Shown here: positions 1 through 8,096 of the stretch, piece by piece
Numbering within the stretch: the stretch's first letter is position 1
Layout of the letters: each line of letters opens with the position of its first letter
Assembly (NCBI GenBank): GCA_008933825.1
Contig: WBUF01000016.1
Location: 1 to 43,522, forward strand
Direction: 5' to 3'
Length of the DNA stretch: 43,522 nt
Source: Rhodocyclaceae bacterium
GTDB lineage: Bacteria > Pseudomonadota > Gammaproteobacteria > Burkholderiales > Rhodocyclaceae
The notes under the pieces: model-generated
Database searches by the model: none
What the model was told of the DNA's origin: nothing
Seen by the model: the letters and a program-made list of their open reading frames with translations, nothing else
Translations under genes and position numbers: made by a program

Positions 1-1
1 C

Positions 2-550
2 CGCACGGCCGCCCTGCTCGCCGTCGTCGAGCGGGCGCGCCAGCCGGCGCGGGCGGCCGTGCGGCAGGCGCTGGCCTTGCCCGAGCATGCCGTTTCGCTG
101 CTCGACTTCAGCGCGCGGCTGCACCGTGACGCCGCCCCGGCGGGAGAAAGCCTCGCCGCCTTCGCCGGCCGCCGTCTCGACCGCCTGCGCAAGAAGGCGC
201 TCGCCCTCGCCGCCGCCGCACAGCTGTCCGATCCGGCCAGCCTGCATGTCCTGCGCATCGGCGTGAAGCGCCTGCGTTACGCCATCGAGTTCTTCGCCCC
301 GCTCTACCGCGCGGGCGCGGTGGAGCGGGCGCTGAAAACGCTCACGGCGCTGCAGGATGCCCTCGGCGCGCTCAACGACCTGTCGCGCGCCGGGCCCCTG
401 CTCAGGCAGTGCGCGGGCGACGATGCCGCCCTGCGCGAGGCGGTCGCGCTCATCGGCGGCTGGCACGGGCCGCGCCATGCCGTCCTGGGCAGACTGACTT
501 TGCAGGGCATGCGGCGGCTGCGCAAGCTCAAGCCTTTCTGGAAGGACTGA
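2..550 (+). CDS. CHAD-domain protein, C-terminal part (5' end outside window)
   Basis: The reading frame is open to the first bases of the window, so the gene begins upstream; the GTG at 59 is only an internal codon. The visible 182 residues are the second half of a CHAD domain: arginine- and lysine-rich helices including LHVLRIGVKRLRYAIEFF and a later LQDALGALNDL helix, typical of this all-helical fold. CHAD domains bind inorganic polyphosphate and often follow a CYTH triphosphatase domain, which cannot be seen here. It is followed after 4 bases by a SixA-type phosphatase, a common pairing. A degenerate copy of the dispersed 23-bp motif lies in the coding sequence at 478-500. The family call is firm; the full domain architecture is unknown. 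Confidence 0.8.
   Translation, partial: RTAALLAVVERARQPARAAVRQALALPEHAVSLLDFSARLHRDAAPAGESLAAFAGRRLDRLRKKALALAAAAQLSDPASLHVLRIGVKRLRYAIEFFAPLYRAGAVERALKTLTALQDALGALNDLSRAGPLLRQCAGDDAALREAVALIGGWHGPRHAVLGRLTLQGMRRLRKLKPFWKD
478..500 (-). repeat. Degenerate copy (E) of dispersed 23-bp motif
   Basis: On the - strand this reads AAGTCAGTCTGC-CCAGG-ACGGCA, matching the motif AAGTCAGTCYCC-N5-ACGGCG at 16 of 18 fixed positions with the same 5-base gap. It lies inside the CHAD coding region on the opposite strand. Confidence 0.45.
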
Positions 551-554
551 CGCC

Positions 555-1043
555 ATGGCAGGAAAATCTCCGGTCGCAGCGGAGAAGACGATGGACCTCA
601 TCCTCTGGCGCCATGCCGAGGCGGAGGATGGCGCGCCCGACGCGAAGCGCCGGCTCACCGCGCGCGGGCGCAAGCAGGCAAAGCAGGTGGCGCGCTGGCT
701 GAAGAAGCGCCTGCCGGCCGACGCGCGCATCCTGTCCAGCCCCGCCGTGCGCGCCATGCAGACGGCGCAGGCGCTCGAGCGCCCGTTCGAGGAGGCGGGC
801 AAGCTCGGCACGGCGGCCAGCGCCGCCAGCCTGCTCGGCGCCGTCGGCTGGCCGCAGGGCGGCGGCACGGTGGTGGTGGTCGGCCACCAGCCCACGCTCG
901 GCCGCGCCGCGGCGCTGCTGCTCACCGGCGACGCCGCCGAGTGGAGCGTGAGGAAGGGCGCGCTGTGGTGGTTCACCTGCCGCGTGCGCAACGGCGTCAG
1001 CGAGACGGTGCTGCGCGCGGTGGTTGCGCCCGACCTTGTCTAG
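555..1043 (+). CDS. sixA: SixA-type phosphohistidine phosphatase (histidine phosphatase superfamily)
   Basis: The protein belongs to the branch-2-size histidine phosphatase (phosphoglycerate mutase-like) family and probably removes phosphate from phosphohistidine proteins in the cytoplasm. The RHG-type catalytic motif is RHAEAED, with Arg19 and His20 counted from the start at 555, and the second catalytic His is His111 in VVGHQPTLG. Two starts are possible: 555 (AAGGA 8 bases upstream, 162 aa) or 591 (GGAG 6 bases upstream, 150 aa). The second puts the RHG motif at residues 7-8 as in most SixA proteins, so the mature start is uncertain. It sits 4 bases after the CHAD gene and is probably cotranscribed. 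The substrate is not known; CHAD-SixA pairing suggests a phosphate or polyphosphate context but does not prove it. Confidence 0.85.
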   Translation: MAGKSPVAAEKTMDLILWRHAEAEDGAPDAKRRLTARGRKQAKQVARWLKKRLPADARILSSPAVRAMQTAQALERPFEEAGKLGTAASAASLLGAVGWPQGGGTVVVVGHQPTLGRAAALLLTGDAAEWSVRKGALWWFTCRVRNGVSETVLRAVVAPDLV

Positions 1044-1065
1044 GCGCCAGGAATGCCGTAGTATG

Positions 1066-1089
1066 GCCATATTTCCGTGGAAATATGGC
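1066..1089. promoter_or_regulatory. Perfect palindrome upstream of vapBC, probable autoregulatory operator
   Basis: GCCATATTTCC-GT-GGAAATATGGC is an 11-bp perfect inverted repeat around a 2-base centre. It ends 7 bases before the preferred antitoxin start (1097). VapB/VapBC complexes normally bind palindromes of this kind to repress their own promoter. If translation instead starts at ATG 1085, the palindrome overlaps the start codon. Confidence 0.75.
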
Positions 1090-1096
1090 TACCCAT

Positions 1097-1342
1097 ATGA
1101 AGACAACCATAGAGATTCCGGACGCGCTCATGGAACAGGCCCGGCGCCTTGCCGCGCGCGAGCACACCACCTTGCGCGCCCTCGTCGAGCAGGGCCTGCG
1201 CGAGGTGATCGCCGACAAGAAGCGCGCCGCCGGATTCCGCCTGCGTCGCGCCACGTTCAAGGGCAGCGGCTTGCAGCCTCCGCTGCGGGACGCCGGCTGG
1301 GAGCGCATCCGCGACATGAGCTACGAAGGCCGCGGCGGATGA
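1097..1342 (+). CDS. vapB: VapB-type antitoxin
   Basis: An 81-residue protein that should neutralise the PIN toxin encoded immediately downstream and bind the palindrome upstream. The N-terminus MKTTIEIPDALMEQARRLA is a ribbon-helix-helix DNA-binding segment; the basic linker and C-terminal tail (WERIRDMSYEGRG) would wrap the toxin. The start at 1097 gives the classic MKTTIEIP opening; an in-frame ATG at 1085 would add four residues. The stop overlaps the toxin start by ATGA, which indicates translational coupling. It is separated from sixA by 53 bases that contain the operator. The family assignment rests on order, size and the RHH pattern. Confidence 0.85.
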   Translation: MKTTIEIPDALMEQARRLAAREHTTLRALVEQGLREVIADKKRAAGFRLRRATFKGSGLQPPLRDAGWERIRDMSYEGRGG

Positions 1343-1776
1343 TCGCGGTCGACACCAATCTGCTGGTCTACGCCCACCGGGAGGATTCGCCCTTTCACGA
1401 GCGGGCCTACGCCAGCCTGGAGCGCCTGGCGGCGGGACGCGCCGCCTGGGCGATTCCCTGGCCCTGCCTGCACGAGTTCTATGCCATCGTGACCCATTCG
1501 CGCATCTACGCACCGCCCACGCCGATCGAAGCGGCGCTCGACCAGATCGACGCCTGGCTCGAATCGCCCTCCCTCGCGCTGCTGAGCGAAAGCGGGGAGC
1601 ACTGGCCGCAGCTGCGCGCCCTGGCCGAATCGTCCCGCATCGCCGGCCCCCAGATACATGACGCGCGCATCGCCGCGCTGTGCCTGCGCCATGGCGTGCG
1701 CGAGCTGTGGTCGGCGGATCGCGACTTTTCCCGCTTTCCGCAACTCTTCGTCACCAATCCGCTTGTCGGCAAATAG
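1339..1776 (+). CDS. vapC: VapC-type PIN-domain ribonuclease toxin
   Basis: A 145-residue PIN-domain protein, presumed to be a Mg-dependent endoribonuclease that cuts tRNA or other structured RNA when free of antitoxin. The acidic metal-binding residues are all present: Asp5 (AVDTN), Glu46 (LHEFY), Asp108 (IHDARIAA) and Asp127/Asp129 (SADRDF). The length and the overlap with vapB (ATGA) fit a type II toxin-antitoxin operon. No disruption is visible, so the toxin looks intact. The RNA target cannot be read from the sequence. Confidence 0.88.
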   Translation: MIAVDTNLLVYAHREDSPFHERAYASLERLAAGRAAWAIPWPCLHEFYAIVTHSRIYAPPTPIEAALDQIDAWLESPSLALLSESGEHWPQLRALAESSRIAGPQIHDARIAALCLRHGVRELWSADRDFSRFPQLFVTNPLVGK

Positions 1777-1793
1777 CGTTGCCCGAATCGTTC

Positions 1794-2453
1794 ATGCCCA
1801 CCGACATCCTCTTCGACCTCGACGGCACGCTGATCGACTCCTCGCCGGGCATCCTCGCCTCCTTCGCGCGCGTGCTCGAGGCGAACGGCCTGGCGCCGGC
1901 CGTGCCGCTCGAAGCCTCGCTGATCGGCCCGCCGCTGGCGGTGACGCTGCGGCAGGTGAGCGGAGTGCGCGACGAGGCGCTGCTCGCCCGCCTGGTCGAT
2001 GCCTTCAAGGCCGATTACGATGCCGAGGGCTATCGCGCCACGGCGGTGTTTCCCGGCGTCGCGGCGGGGCTGGCGCGGTTGGCCGGCGAGGGCGCGCGCC
2101 TGTTCGTCGTCACCAACAAGCGCATGGCGCCGACGCGCAAGATCCTCGATGCGCTCGGCCTGGCGCGGCACTTCGCCGGCATCCACACGCGCGACGAGAG
2201 CGAGCCGCCGGCGCCCTCGAAATCCGCCGTGACGGGGCGCATCGTCGCGCGCTACGGCATCGATCCGGCGCGCGCCTGCCTCGTCGGCGACTCCGACGAG
2301 GACGCCGCCGCCGCGCGCGAGAACGGCATCGCCTTCATCCGCGCCGCCTACGGCTACGGCACCGCCGGGCTCGCCGGCCGGCCCGATGCCGTGCTCGAGG
2401 ACTTCACGCGCCTGCCCGAACTCCTCGGCCGGCTGCGGGCGGCGGCGACCTGA
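1794..2453 (+). CDS. HAD-family phosphatase, phosphoglycolate phosphatase-like
   Basis: A 219-residue haloacid dehalogenase hydrolase with all four motifs: FDLDGTLID (nucleophile and acid-base Asp at residues 8 and 10), VVTNK (Thr), the Lys in APSKSAV, and LVGDSDEDAAAA (metal-binding Asp pair). A helical cap domain lies between motifs I and II, as in Gph/PgmB enzymes. The likely reaction is hydrolysis of a small phosphate ester such as 2-phosphoglycolate, but HAD specificity is not predictable from motifs. The start at 1794 was chosen because the family begins right before the first motif. It follows vapC by 17 bases and converges on the tfpZ gene, leaving only 13 bases between the two stops. 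Confidence 0.82.
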   Translation: MPTDILFDLDGTLIDSSPGILASFARVLEANGLAPAVPLEASLIGPPLAVTLRQVSGVRDEALLARLVDAFKADYDAEGYRATAVFPGVAAGLARLAGEGARLFVVTNKRMAPTRKILDALGLARHFAGIHTRDESEPPAPSKSAVTGRIVARYGIDPARACLVGDSDEDAAAARENGIAFIRAAYGYGTAGLAGRPDAVLEDFTRLPELLGRLRAAAT

Positions 2454-2466
2454 AACGGAAGGGCGC

Positions 2467-3240
2467 CTACCAGCCGTCCAGCGGCAGATAATCGACCGGC
2501 CTGCCCGAGGCGCGGTCAACGAGCGCCACCCAGTCGTCGCGCCGGCTCGACACCAGCGGCAGGTAGCCGAGCCCTTCCTCGGCCAGTCCCGAATCCCGCA
2601 GCGCCTTGTCGATGTCCGCCTGCCGCGAGGGGTGCTTCTGCCGCAGGACGGACAAGGGCTGGGCCGCCTGCGCCACATTTTCGCGCTGCGTCTCGAAATC
2701 GACCCAGCGCTCCGGACGGAAGGCGGGATGCACGCCGCGCAGCGCGAGCTGGATGCTCTGCGGAAAGTCGGCGTCGTCCGGCCGCGCCAGCCGGACGCCG
2801 ATCAGCCGCGGCCCGCCCAGACCCGGCGTGCGCAGCGCTTCCGGGGCGCGGGCCAGGTCGCCCTTTTCAATGTCGGGCAGGCTGACGACCCGGAAGCGGT
2901 TGCCCTCGAAGGCGAGAAAGACGGGGCGGGCCTGAACGGCGGCGGCCACACCGTAAGCGAGCGCCGCGAGCTGGATCAGCACGACGATGCCGATGTCTCG
3001 CAGCAGCTCGGCGCGCGGCTTGCGCCGGTCGAAGACGATCACGGTCAGCAGCGGCCCGCAGACGACGTCGACGCCGACGATGAGCAGGAACAGCCCCCGT
3101 CCGCCCGCCAGTTCGCCATGGGGAAAGGGGTACCACAGGCCGAACACCAGCAGCGCGCAGCAGAAGGCCACGGCGGCGCTGGCGGCCAGATGCGTCAGCG
3201 CCGCCGGCGCGGCGACACGCAGCCTTGCGGCGATCGTCAT
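2467..3240 (-). CDS. tfpZ: TfpX/TfpZ-family type IV pilin accessory protein
   Basis: A 257-residue inner-membrane protein with three predicted N-terminal membrane segments (around residues 12-30, 42-65 and 75-95) and the family signature FGLWYPFPHGELAGG followed by LLIVGVDVVCGPLLT. Genes of this family lie directly downstream of particular pilin alleles, as described for Pseudomonas aeruginosa pilin groups IV and V, and affect pilin display. The start at 3240 places the first membrane helix close to the N-terminus; longer in-frame extensions would run into the pilA terminator. It is 91 bases downstream of pilA with a terminator in between, so expression may depend on read-through. Confidence 0.8.
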   Translation of the reverse strand: MTIAARLRVAAPAALTHLAASAAVAFCCALLVFGLWYPFPHGELAGGRGLFLLIVGVDVVCGPLLTVIVFDRRKPRAELLRDIGIVVLIQLAALAYGVAAAVQARPVFLAFEGNRFRVVSLPDIEKGDLARAPEALRTPGLGGPRLIGVRLARPDDADFPQSIQLALRGVHPAFRPERWVDFETQRENVAQAAQPLSVLRQKHPSRQADIDKALRDSGLAEEGLGYLPLVSSRRDDWVALVDRASGRPVDYLPLDGW

Positions 3241-3284
3241 GGATGCGGGAAACAGGCAGCCCGGCATGCGCCGCCCGGGCCGCA

Positions 3285-3313
3285 CAAAAAGAAAGAGCGC
3301 CGAAGCGCTCTTT
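3285..3313 (-). terminator. Rho-independent terminator of pilA
   Basis: On the - strand the 9-bp stem AAAGAGCGC / GCGCTCTTT closes a TTCG tetraloop and is followed by CTTTTTG. It begins 18 bases after the pilA stop and precedes tfpZ. Such a site would cap a highly expressed pilin mRNA while letting some transcription through. Confidence 0.88.
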
Positions 3314-3331
3314 CCCGGTTGCGCAAGGTGC

Positions 3332-3832
3332 TTACTTGCACTCGGCCGGCGCGAAGCGGGCAGGCAGGGTGCCAGCAGCGAAGCCGACGAAGCCGTTGGC
3401 AACGGCACCCGCGGCCGCACAGCGCCAGGCAATGGAATCGGCCGGCGGCGTGAAGGCGGCCGTGCCGACTGGCAGCGCGGTGCCGACCGGCGCGTTCGGG
3501 GTCATGACAATGGTGCCGTTGCCGGCCGCCGCCGTCGTCGTGACGGTGATTACGCCCGTGGCGGCGGCAATCGCGATGGAAGTCACGTTACGCGTGGCGG
3601 TCGGGCCGGTATAGCCGATGCCATAACCCGCAGCATCCGCTCCCGGGTTGCCGGAAGCCAGGACGTCCTGCACATTGACCTTAGCGGCGGAGGCGGCCAC
3701 CAGACCCTCGCTGACGCGCGCGCGCACCGTGTAATCCTGGTAGGCCGGCAGCGCGACGGCGGCGAGGATGCCGATGATCGCCACGACGATCATCAGTTCG
3801 ATCAGGGTGAAGCCTTTTTGCATCGCTTTCAT
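3332..3832 (-). CDS. pilA: Type IV major pilin PilA
   Basis: A 166-residue prepilin with a short basic leader MKAMQKG, cleaved by PilD before Phe8, and the hydrophobic assembly helix [17 protein letters not shown] with Glu at position 5 of the mature chain. The C-terminal region has two Cys residues (WRC and AEC near the end), which would form the D-region disulphide. The middle is rich in Ala, Thr and Gly, suggesting a smooth beta-rich head. The start at 3832 has a strong AAAGGAG ribosome site and gives the typical leader. A sigma-54-type promoter sits upstream. It is followed by a terminator and a TfpZ-type gene, as in pilin-plus-accessory loci. It lies beside the eight-gene signalling block, whose last two genes encode pilus- or secretion-type functions. 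Confidence 0.93.
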   Translation of the reverse strand: MKAMQKGFTLIELMIVVAIIGILAAVALPAYQDYTVRARVSEGLVAASAAKVNVQDVLASGNPGADAAGYGIGYTGPTATRNVTSIAIAAATGVITVTTTAAAGNGTIVMTPNAPVGTALPVGTAAFTPPADSIAWRCAAAGAVANGFVGFAAGTLPARFAPAECK

Positions 3833-3906
3833 GAAGTTCTCCTTTGCAGTTGGAACGGTTTGAATAGGGCAGGGTCCTTGAAAACACCCCGCTCGGATCA
3901 CTATTA

Positions 3907-3922
3907 CGCAATAGCCATGCCA
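3907..3922 (-). promoter_or_regulatory. Sigma-54 (-24/-12) promoter of pilA
   Basis: The - strand carries TGGCAT-GGCTA-TTGCG, matching the RpoN consensus TGGCAC-N5-TTGCA with the correct spacing. It would start transcription about 60 bases before the pilA ATG. Sigma-54 control of pilA by PilR is known in Pseudomonas and Geobacter. No pilS/pilR is visible in the window. Confidence 0.8.
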
Positions 3923-4016
3923 GCTTCAGACATGGAATAAGCCATTGTTTTGCGGTTATTTCGCGCAATCCGGCAATCGCGGCCCAGAATATCCGGGCAG
4001 GATGTGACGCTGGGCG

Positions 4017-5672
4017 TCACTTATGCCGCGCCGCAACACCGGCGGCTTCGTAGCCGGGGATATTCGCTTCGTCCACCTCGTCGATCTGCTCGGGGTCGAG
4101 AAACCGCTCGGCGTATTTGAGATAGACCTTCTGCCGCACGAAGACATCGAAGAGATCGGGATCGATGTGGCCGTTGAGCTTGAACCGCCCGAGAATGTCG
4201 AGCGACTCGGACAGCGTCTTGCCGGGCTTGTAGGGACGGTCGCGCGCGGTGAGCGCCTCGAAGATGTCGGCGATGCCCATGACGCGCGCCTGCACGCTCA
4301 TCTGCTCGCGCCGAAGGCCCTTCGGGTAGCCCTTGCCGTCCATGCGCTCGTGGTGGCCGCCGGCGTATTCCGGTACGTTCTTCAGGTGCTTCGGCCAGGG
4401 CAGCTGCTCGAGCATCTTGATGGTGGCGACGATGTGGTAGTTGATCGTCTCGCGCTCCTTCTGCGTCAGCGTGCCGGCGCGGATGCCGAGGTTTTCCAGC
4501 TCGTCTTCGCTGAGGAAACTGGATTGCCTGCCATCCACATCGGCCCACCGGTAGCCCTTGCCGATGCGGCTGACGCGCTCCTGGTCCTCCGCCGTCATTG
4601 CCTCCGAGCCGACGTTGGCGCGGCGCAGAAAGTCGCGGTCGGACTCGATCTGGCGCAGCTGGCGCGCCAGGTCCGTCTCGAGCGCGGATTCGGCCCGCGC
4701 GTCGCGTGCCTCACGCAGGGCAAGCCTGGCCTCGAGCATGGCGATCCGGGCGTCGCGCTTGAGCACCTCGAAGCGGGTGTCGACGAGGTGGATGCGGTCG
4801 AACAGGGTCTGCAGCTTGGTGGCCTTGTCCACCACGTGCACCGGCGTCGTCACCTTGCCGCAGTCGTGCAGCAGGCCGGCGATCTTCAGCTCGTAGCGGT
4901 CCTTGTCGCTCATGCCGAAGTCGGCGAGCGGGCCGTTCTTCGTCTCGTTCACCGCCTCGGCCAGCATCATGGTGAGCACCGGCACGCGCTCGCAGTGCCC
5001 GCCGGTGTAGGGCGATTTCTCGTCGATCGCCACGTTGATGAGCTGGATGAAGGATTCGAACAGCTTTTCCAGCTGAATGATGAGCTGGCGGTTGGTCAGC
5101 GCGATGGCCGCCTGCGAGGCGAGCGACTCGGCCAGGCGCTGGTCGGCGGCGGAGAAGGGCGTCACCCGGCCGCTGTCCGGATCGGTGGCATTGATGAGCT
5201 GCAGCACGCCGATCACCGCGTTCTCGTGGTTCTTCATCGGCACCGTGAGGAAGGACTGCGAGCGGTAGCCGGTGCGCTCGTCGAACTTGCGCGTGCCGGA
5301 AAAGTCGAAGCCCTCCGCCTGGTAGGCGTCGGCGATGTTGACGGTTTCCTGGTGGATGGCGGCATAGGCGGCGACCATCGAGTTGTTCGGCTCCCCGGAC
5401 TCGGTCCTGAGCGGCAGCAGCGGGAAGGAAATCGGATTGCCCGAGGTGCCTCCCATCGCGATGCCGAGGCTGTCGTTGCGCAGAATCTCGAAGCGCAGGC
5501 TGCGCTCGTCCTCGGTGACGCGGTAGAGCGTGCCGCCGTCGGCATGCGTGATGGTCTTCGCTGCGACGAGGATGATCTCGAGCAGCCTGTCGATGTCGCG
5601 CTCGTGGGACAGCGCGGCGCCGATCTCGTTGAGTTGCTCGAAGCGGCGGAAGAGATCCTCGATGGTGTCCAC
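4017..5672 (-). CDS. GAF and HD-GYP domain protein, probable c-di-GMP phosphodiesterase
   Basis: A 551-residue cytoplasmic protein: an N-terminal GAF domain (about residues 15-200) followed by an HD-GYP domain. The metal-binding HD pair is in LLHDCGK (about residues 268-269), and the GYP segment reads HHERMDGKGYP (about 438-448), so the catalytic signature is intact and hydrolysis of cyclic di-GMP is expected. An unusual stretch of about 110 residues, rich in Arg, Ala and Glu and probably coiled coil, separates the HD pair from the HHE/GYP part. Translation probably begins with GTG at 5672, 11 bases after the stop of the GAF-ATPase gene. It is the last gene of the eight-gene block and is followed by the pilA promoter region. 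Confidence 0.87.
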   Translation of the reverse strand: MDTIEDLFRRFEQLNEIGAALSHERDIDRLLEIILVAAKTITHADGGTLYRVTEDERSLRFEILRNDSLGIAMGGTSGNPISFPLLPLRTESGEPNNSMVAAYAAIHQETVNIADAYQAEGFDFSGTRKFDERTGYRSQSFLTVPMKNHENAVIGVLQLINATDPDSGRVTPFSAADQRLAESLASQAAIALTNRQLIIQLEKLFESFIQLINVAIDEKSPYTGGHCERVPVLTMMLAEAVNETKNGPLADFGMSDKDRYELKIAGLLHDCGKVTTPVHVVDKATKLQTLFDRIHLVDTRFEVLKRDARIAMLEARLALREARDARAESALETDLARQLRQIESDRDFLRRANVGSEAMTAEDQERVSRIGKGYRWADVDGRQSSFLSEDELENLGIRAGTLTQKERETINYHIVATIKMLEQLPWPKHLKNVPEYAGGHHERMDGKGYPKGLRREQMSVQARVMGIADIFEALTARDRPYKPGKTLSESLDILGRFKLNGHIDPDLFDVFVRQKVYLKYAERFLDPEQIDEVDEANIPGYEAAGVAARHK

Positions 5673-5683
5673 GATGCCGGAAC

Positions 5684-8059
5684 CTACTTGATGCAGACGG
5701 CGCGAACCTGCTTGATGTCGGTGATGCCGGCGAGCACCTTTTCGATGCCGTCCTGCTTGAGCGTGCGCATGCCGTCATCGAGCGCGCAGGCGACGAGCTC
5801 GGCGACGCGGGCATGTTCCTGGATCAGCTTCTTGGCGGCGTCGGTGCCGACCATCAGCTCGTGCAGGCCGACGCGGCCCTTGTAGCCGGTGTTGTTGCAT
5901 TTCTCGCAGCCCTTGGCGCGGTAAAGTTTGAACTGGCCCTTGTCGTCGGCGTAGTTCTTCGCCCATTCCTTGTACACCGCCTCGAAGCCGGCCTTGGCAT
6001 CGTTCTTGAAAGCGGCCGTGTTGAGCAGCTCCTCGCAGTACTCGGTGAGCAGGCTCTTCATTTCCTCCGGCGAGGGCGTGTAGGCCTGCTTGCAGTCCCC
6101 GCACAGGCGCTTGCCGAGGCGCTGCGCCAGGATGCCGAGCAGGGCGTCGGCGAAGTTGAAGGGATCCATGCCCATGTCGAGCAGGCGGGTGATCGACTCG
6201 GGCGCGCTGTTGGTGTGCAGGGTGGCGAACACCAGGTGGCCGGTGAGCGAGGCTTCGATGCCGATGGAGACGGTCTCCTTGTCGCGCATCTCGCCGACCA
6301 TGATGATGTCCGGATCGGCGCGCAGGAAGGCGCGCATGATGGTGGCGAAGTCCAGCCCGGCCTTGCGGTTGATCTGCACCTGGCGCAGGCCCTTCTGCGT
6401 GATCTCGACCGGGTCCTCGGCCGTCCAGATCTTGGTGTCGGGCGTGTTGAGATGCTTCAGCACGGAGTGCAGCGTGGTCGTCTTGCCCGAGCCGGTCGGG
6501 CCGCAGACGAAGAACAGGCCGTAGGGCTTCTCGACCACGGACTTCAGCTTCTCCAGGTTGTGCGGCAGGATGCCCAGCTTGTCGAGGGGTATCGGCTCGC
6601 CGGCGGCGAGGATGCGCATGACCACGTCCTCGACGCCGCCGGCGGAGGGAATTGTCGCCACGCGCAGCTCGATGTCGAGGGCGCCGAACTTCTTGAACTT
6701 GATCTTGCCGTCCTGGGGCTTCCTGCGCTCGGAGATGTCCAGGTCGCACATGATCTTCAGCCGCGCCACCAGGGCGTTGCGGTAGCTCGACGGGATCTCG
6801 ATGTAATTGACCAGGGAGCCGTCCTTGCGGAAGCGGATCAGGGTCTTGTCCTTGCCGGGACGCGGCTCGATGTGGATGTCGGAGGCGCCCTGGCTGTAGG
6901 CATCCGTGATGATCTTGTTGACCAGCTTGACGAGCTCGTTGTCCGCCGCCGCGGAAAGCTCCTCGCTGCTGAGTTCGACGCCACCTTCCTCCCCTTCGTC
7001 GAGCCCGGAAAGGAGCTCGCCGACCGAGCCGTAATCGGCGGCGGCGCCGTAGAACTGGTCGACGCACTGCTTGAATTCCTGGATGGTGGTGACGCGGAAG
7101 ACCAGCTTGTTTTTGGGAAAGACGTTGCTGACGATGCGCGAGCTTTTCACCTGCTCGGGATCCATCGTCAGGATGACGACGCCCTCCTTCGTCTCCTCGA
7201 TCGGCAGCCACTGGTTCTCCTCGACATACTCGCGCTTGAGGTTCTTCAGCAGGTCCATCGGCTTGACGCGGTCGGACTTGAAGGGCTCGTAGGGCACGCC
7301 GAAGAACTTCGACAGCGCGCCTCCGATCGCGGGCTGCTTGACCTGGAATTCCTGCTGCAGGACTTCCTCGATGTCGAGCCCCTTGCGCCGGGCCGATCGC
7401 GTCGCCAGGTCGAATTCCGCGGCCGAGAGCACGGCATCGGCGACCAGGTGGTCGTATTTCGTCTTGACGACATGGGCGGGCTTCTGGCGCTGGGTGAAGG
7501 CAATGGCGAGCGTCTCGCACAGGCCCTTGGCGCCTTCCTCGGCGACCTGGGAAAAGGGCGCGCCGGCCTTGTTGTTGATGAGCTGCACGACGCCGAGCAG
7601 TTCGCCGCTGTGGGCGTCGGTGATCGGCGCCACCAGCATCTGCTTGGTGCGGTAGCCGGTGCGCTTGTCCACCTCCTGCAGGAAGCGCAGGCTGGGCGTG
7701 TGCGATCTCAGCTCGGCCTCGTCGTAGACGTCGCGGATGTTGGCCAGCTTTCTGGAAAGGGCGACGAAGCCGGCAATGCTCTGGTCGGCGATGGGCAGCC
7801 GCAGGTCCTTGAACGAATTGAGCCCGGTCTTGACTTTCGAAACGATGGAGGCCTTGTCTTCGCTGACCGAGTAGATGGTCAGGCGGTCCGCGCCGAACAG
7901 GGTGCAGATGTCCTGCGACAGCTCGATCATGATTTCGTCGATGTTCGCCGTCGCATGGATCTTGTTGGTGACCGCCTGCAGGTTCTTGAAGAAGGCCAGG
8001 CGGCTGGCCACCTCGCCGGCCCCGCCCGCATCCTGCGTCGCGCCAAGGACTGCACTCAT
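5684..8059 (-). CDS. GAF domain fused to PilB/GspE-type secretion ATPase
   Basis: A 791-residue protein. An N-terminal GAF domain (about residues 20-170) precedes a GspE/PilB N-terminal domain (about 200-350) and a complete type II secretion/type IV pilus assembly ATPase. The ATPase has Walker A GPTGSGKTT (about 517-525), Walker B-like DPDIIMVGE (about 583) and a four-Cys zinc site made of CGDC (about 653) and CEKC (about 718). Ordinary PilB and GspE lack a GAF domain, so motor activity is probably gated by a small ligand or by the cyclic nucleotides made nearby. The start at 8059 was chosen because it opens the conserved part; the frame extends further upstream without coding character. The HD-GYP gene follows by 11 bases, and a GAF domain is shared by both. 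Confidence 0.87.
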   Translation of the reverse strand: MSAVLGATQDAGGAGEVASRLAFFKNLQAVTNKIHATANIDEIMIELSQDICTLFGADRLTIYSVSEDKASIVSKVKTGLNSFKDLRLPIADQSIAGFVALSRKLANIRDVYDEAELRSHTPSLRFLQEVDKRTGYRTKQMLVAPITDAHSGELLGVVQLINNKAGAPFSQVAEEGAKGLCETLAIAFTQRQKPAHVVKTKYDHLVADAVLSAAEFDLATRSARRKGLDIEEVLQQEFQVKQPAIGGALSKFFGVPYEPFKSDRVKPMDLLKNLKREYVEENQWLPIEETKEGVVILTMDPEQVKSSRIVSNVFPKNKLVFRVTTIQEFKQCVDQFYGAAADYGSVGELLSGLDEGEEGGVELSSEELSAAADNELVKLVNKIITDAYSQGASDIHIEPRPGKDKTLIRFRKDGSLVNYIEIPSSYRNALVARLKIMCDLDISERRKPQDGKIKFKKFGALDIELRVATIPSAGGVEDVVMRILAAGEPIPLDKLGILPHNLEKLKSVVEKPYGLFFVCGPTGSGKTTTLHSVLKHLNTPDTKIWTAEDPVEITQKGLRQVQINRKAGLDFATIMRAFLRADPDIIMVGEMRDKETVSIGIEASLTGHLVFATLHTNSAPESITRLLDMGMDPFNFADALLGILAQRLGKRLCGDCKQAYTPSPEEMKSLLTEYCEELLNTAAFKNDAKAGFEAVYKEWAKNYADDKGQFKLYRAKGCEKCNNTGYKGRVGLHELMVGTDAAKKLIQEHARVAELVACALDDGMRTLKQDGIEKVLAGITDIKQVRAVCIK

Positions 8060-8096
8060 TTCCGTTCGCCCCTTCGAGCCATAGGGATTCGTTGTT

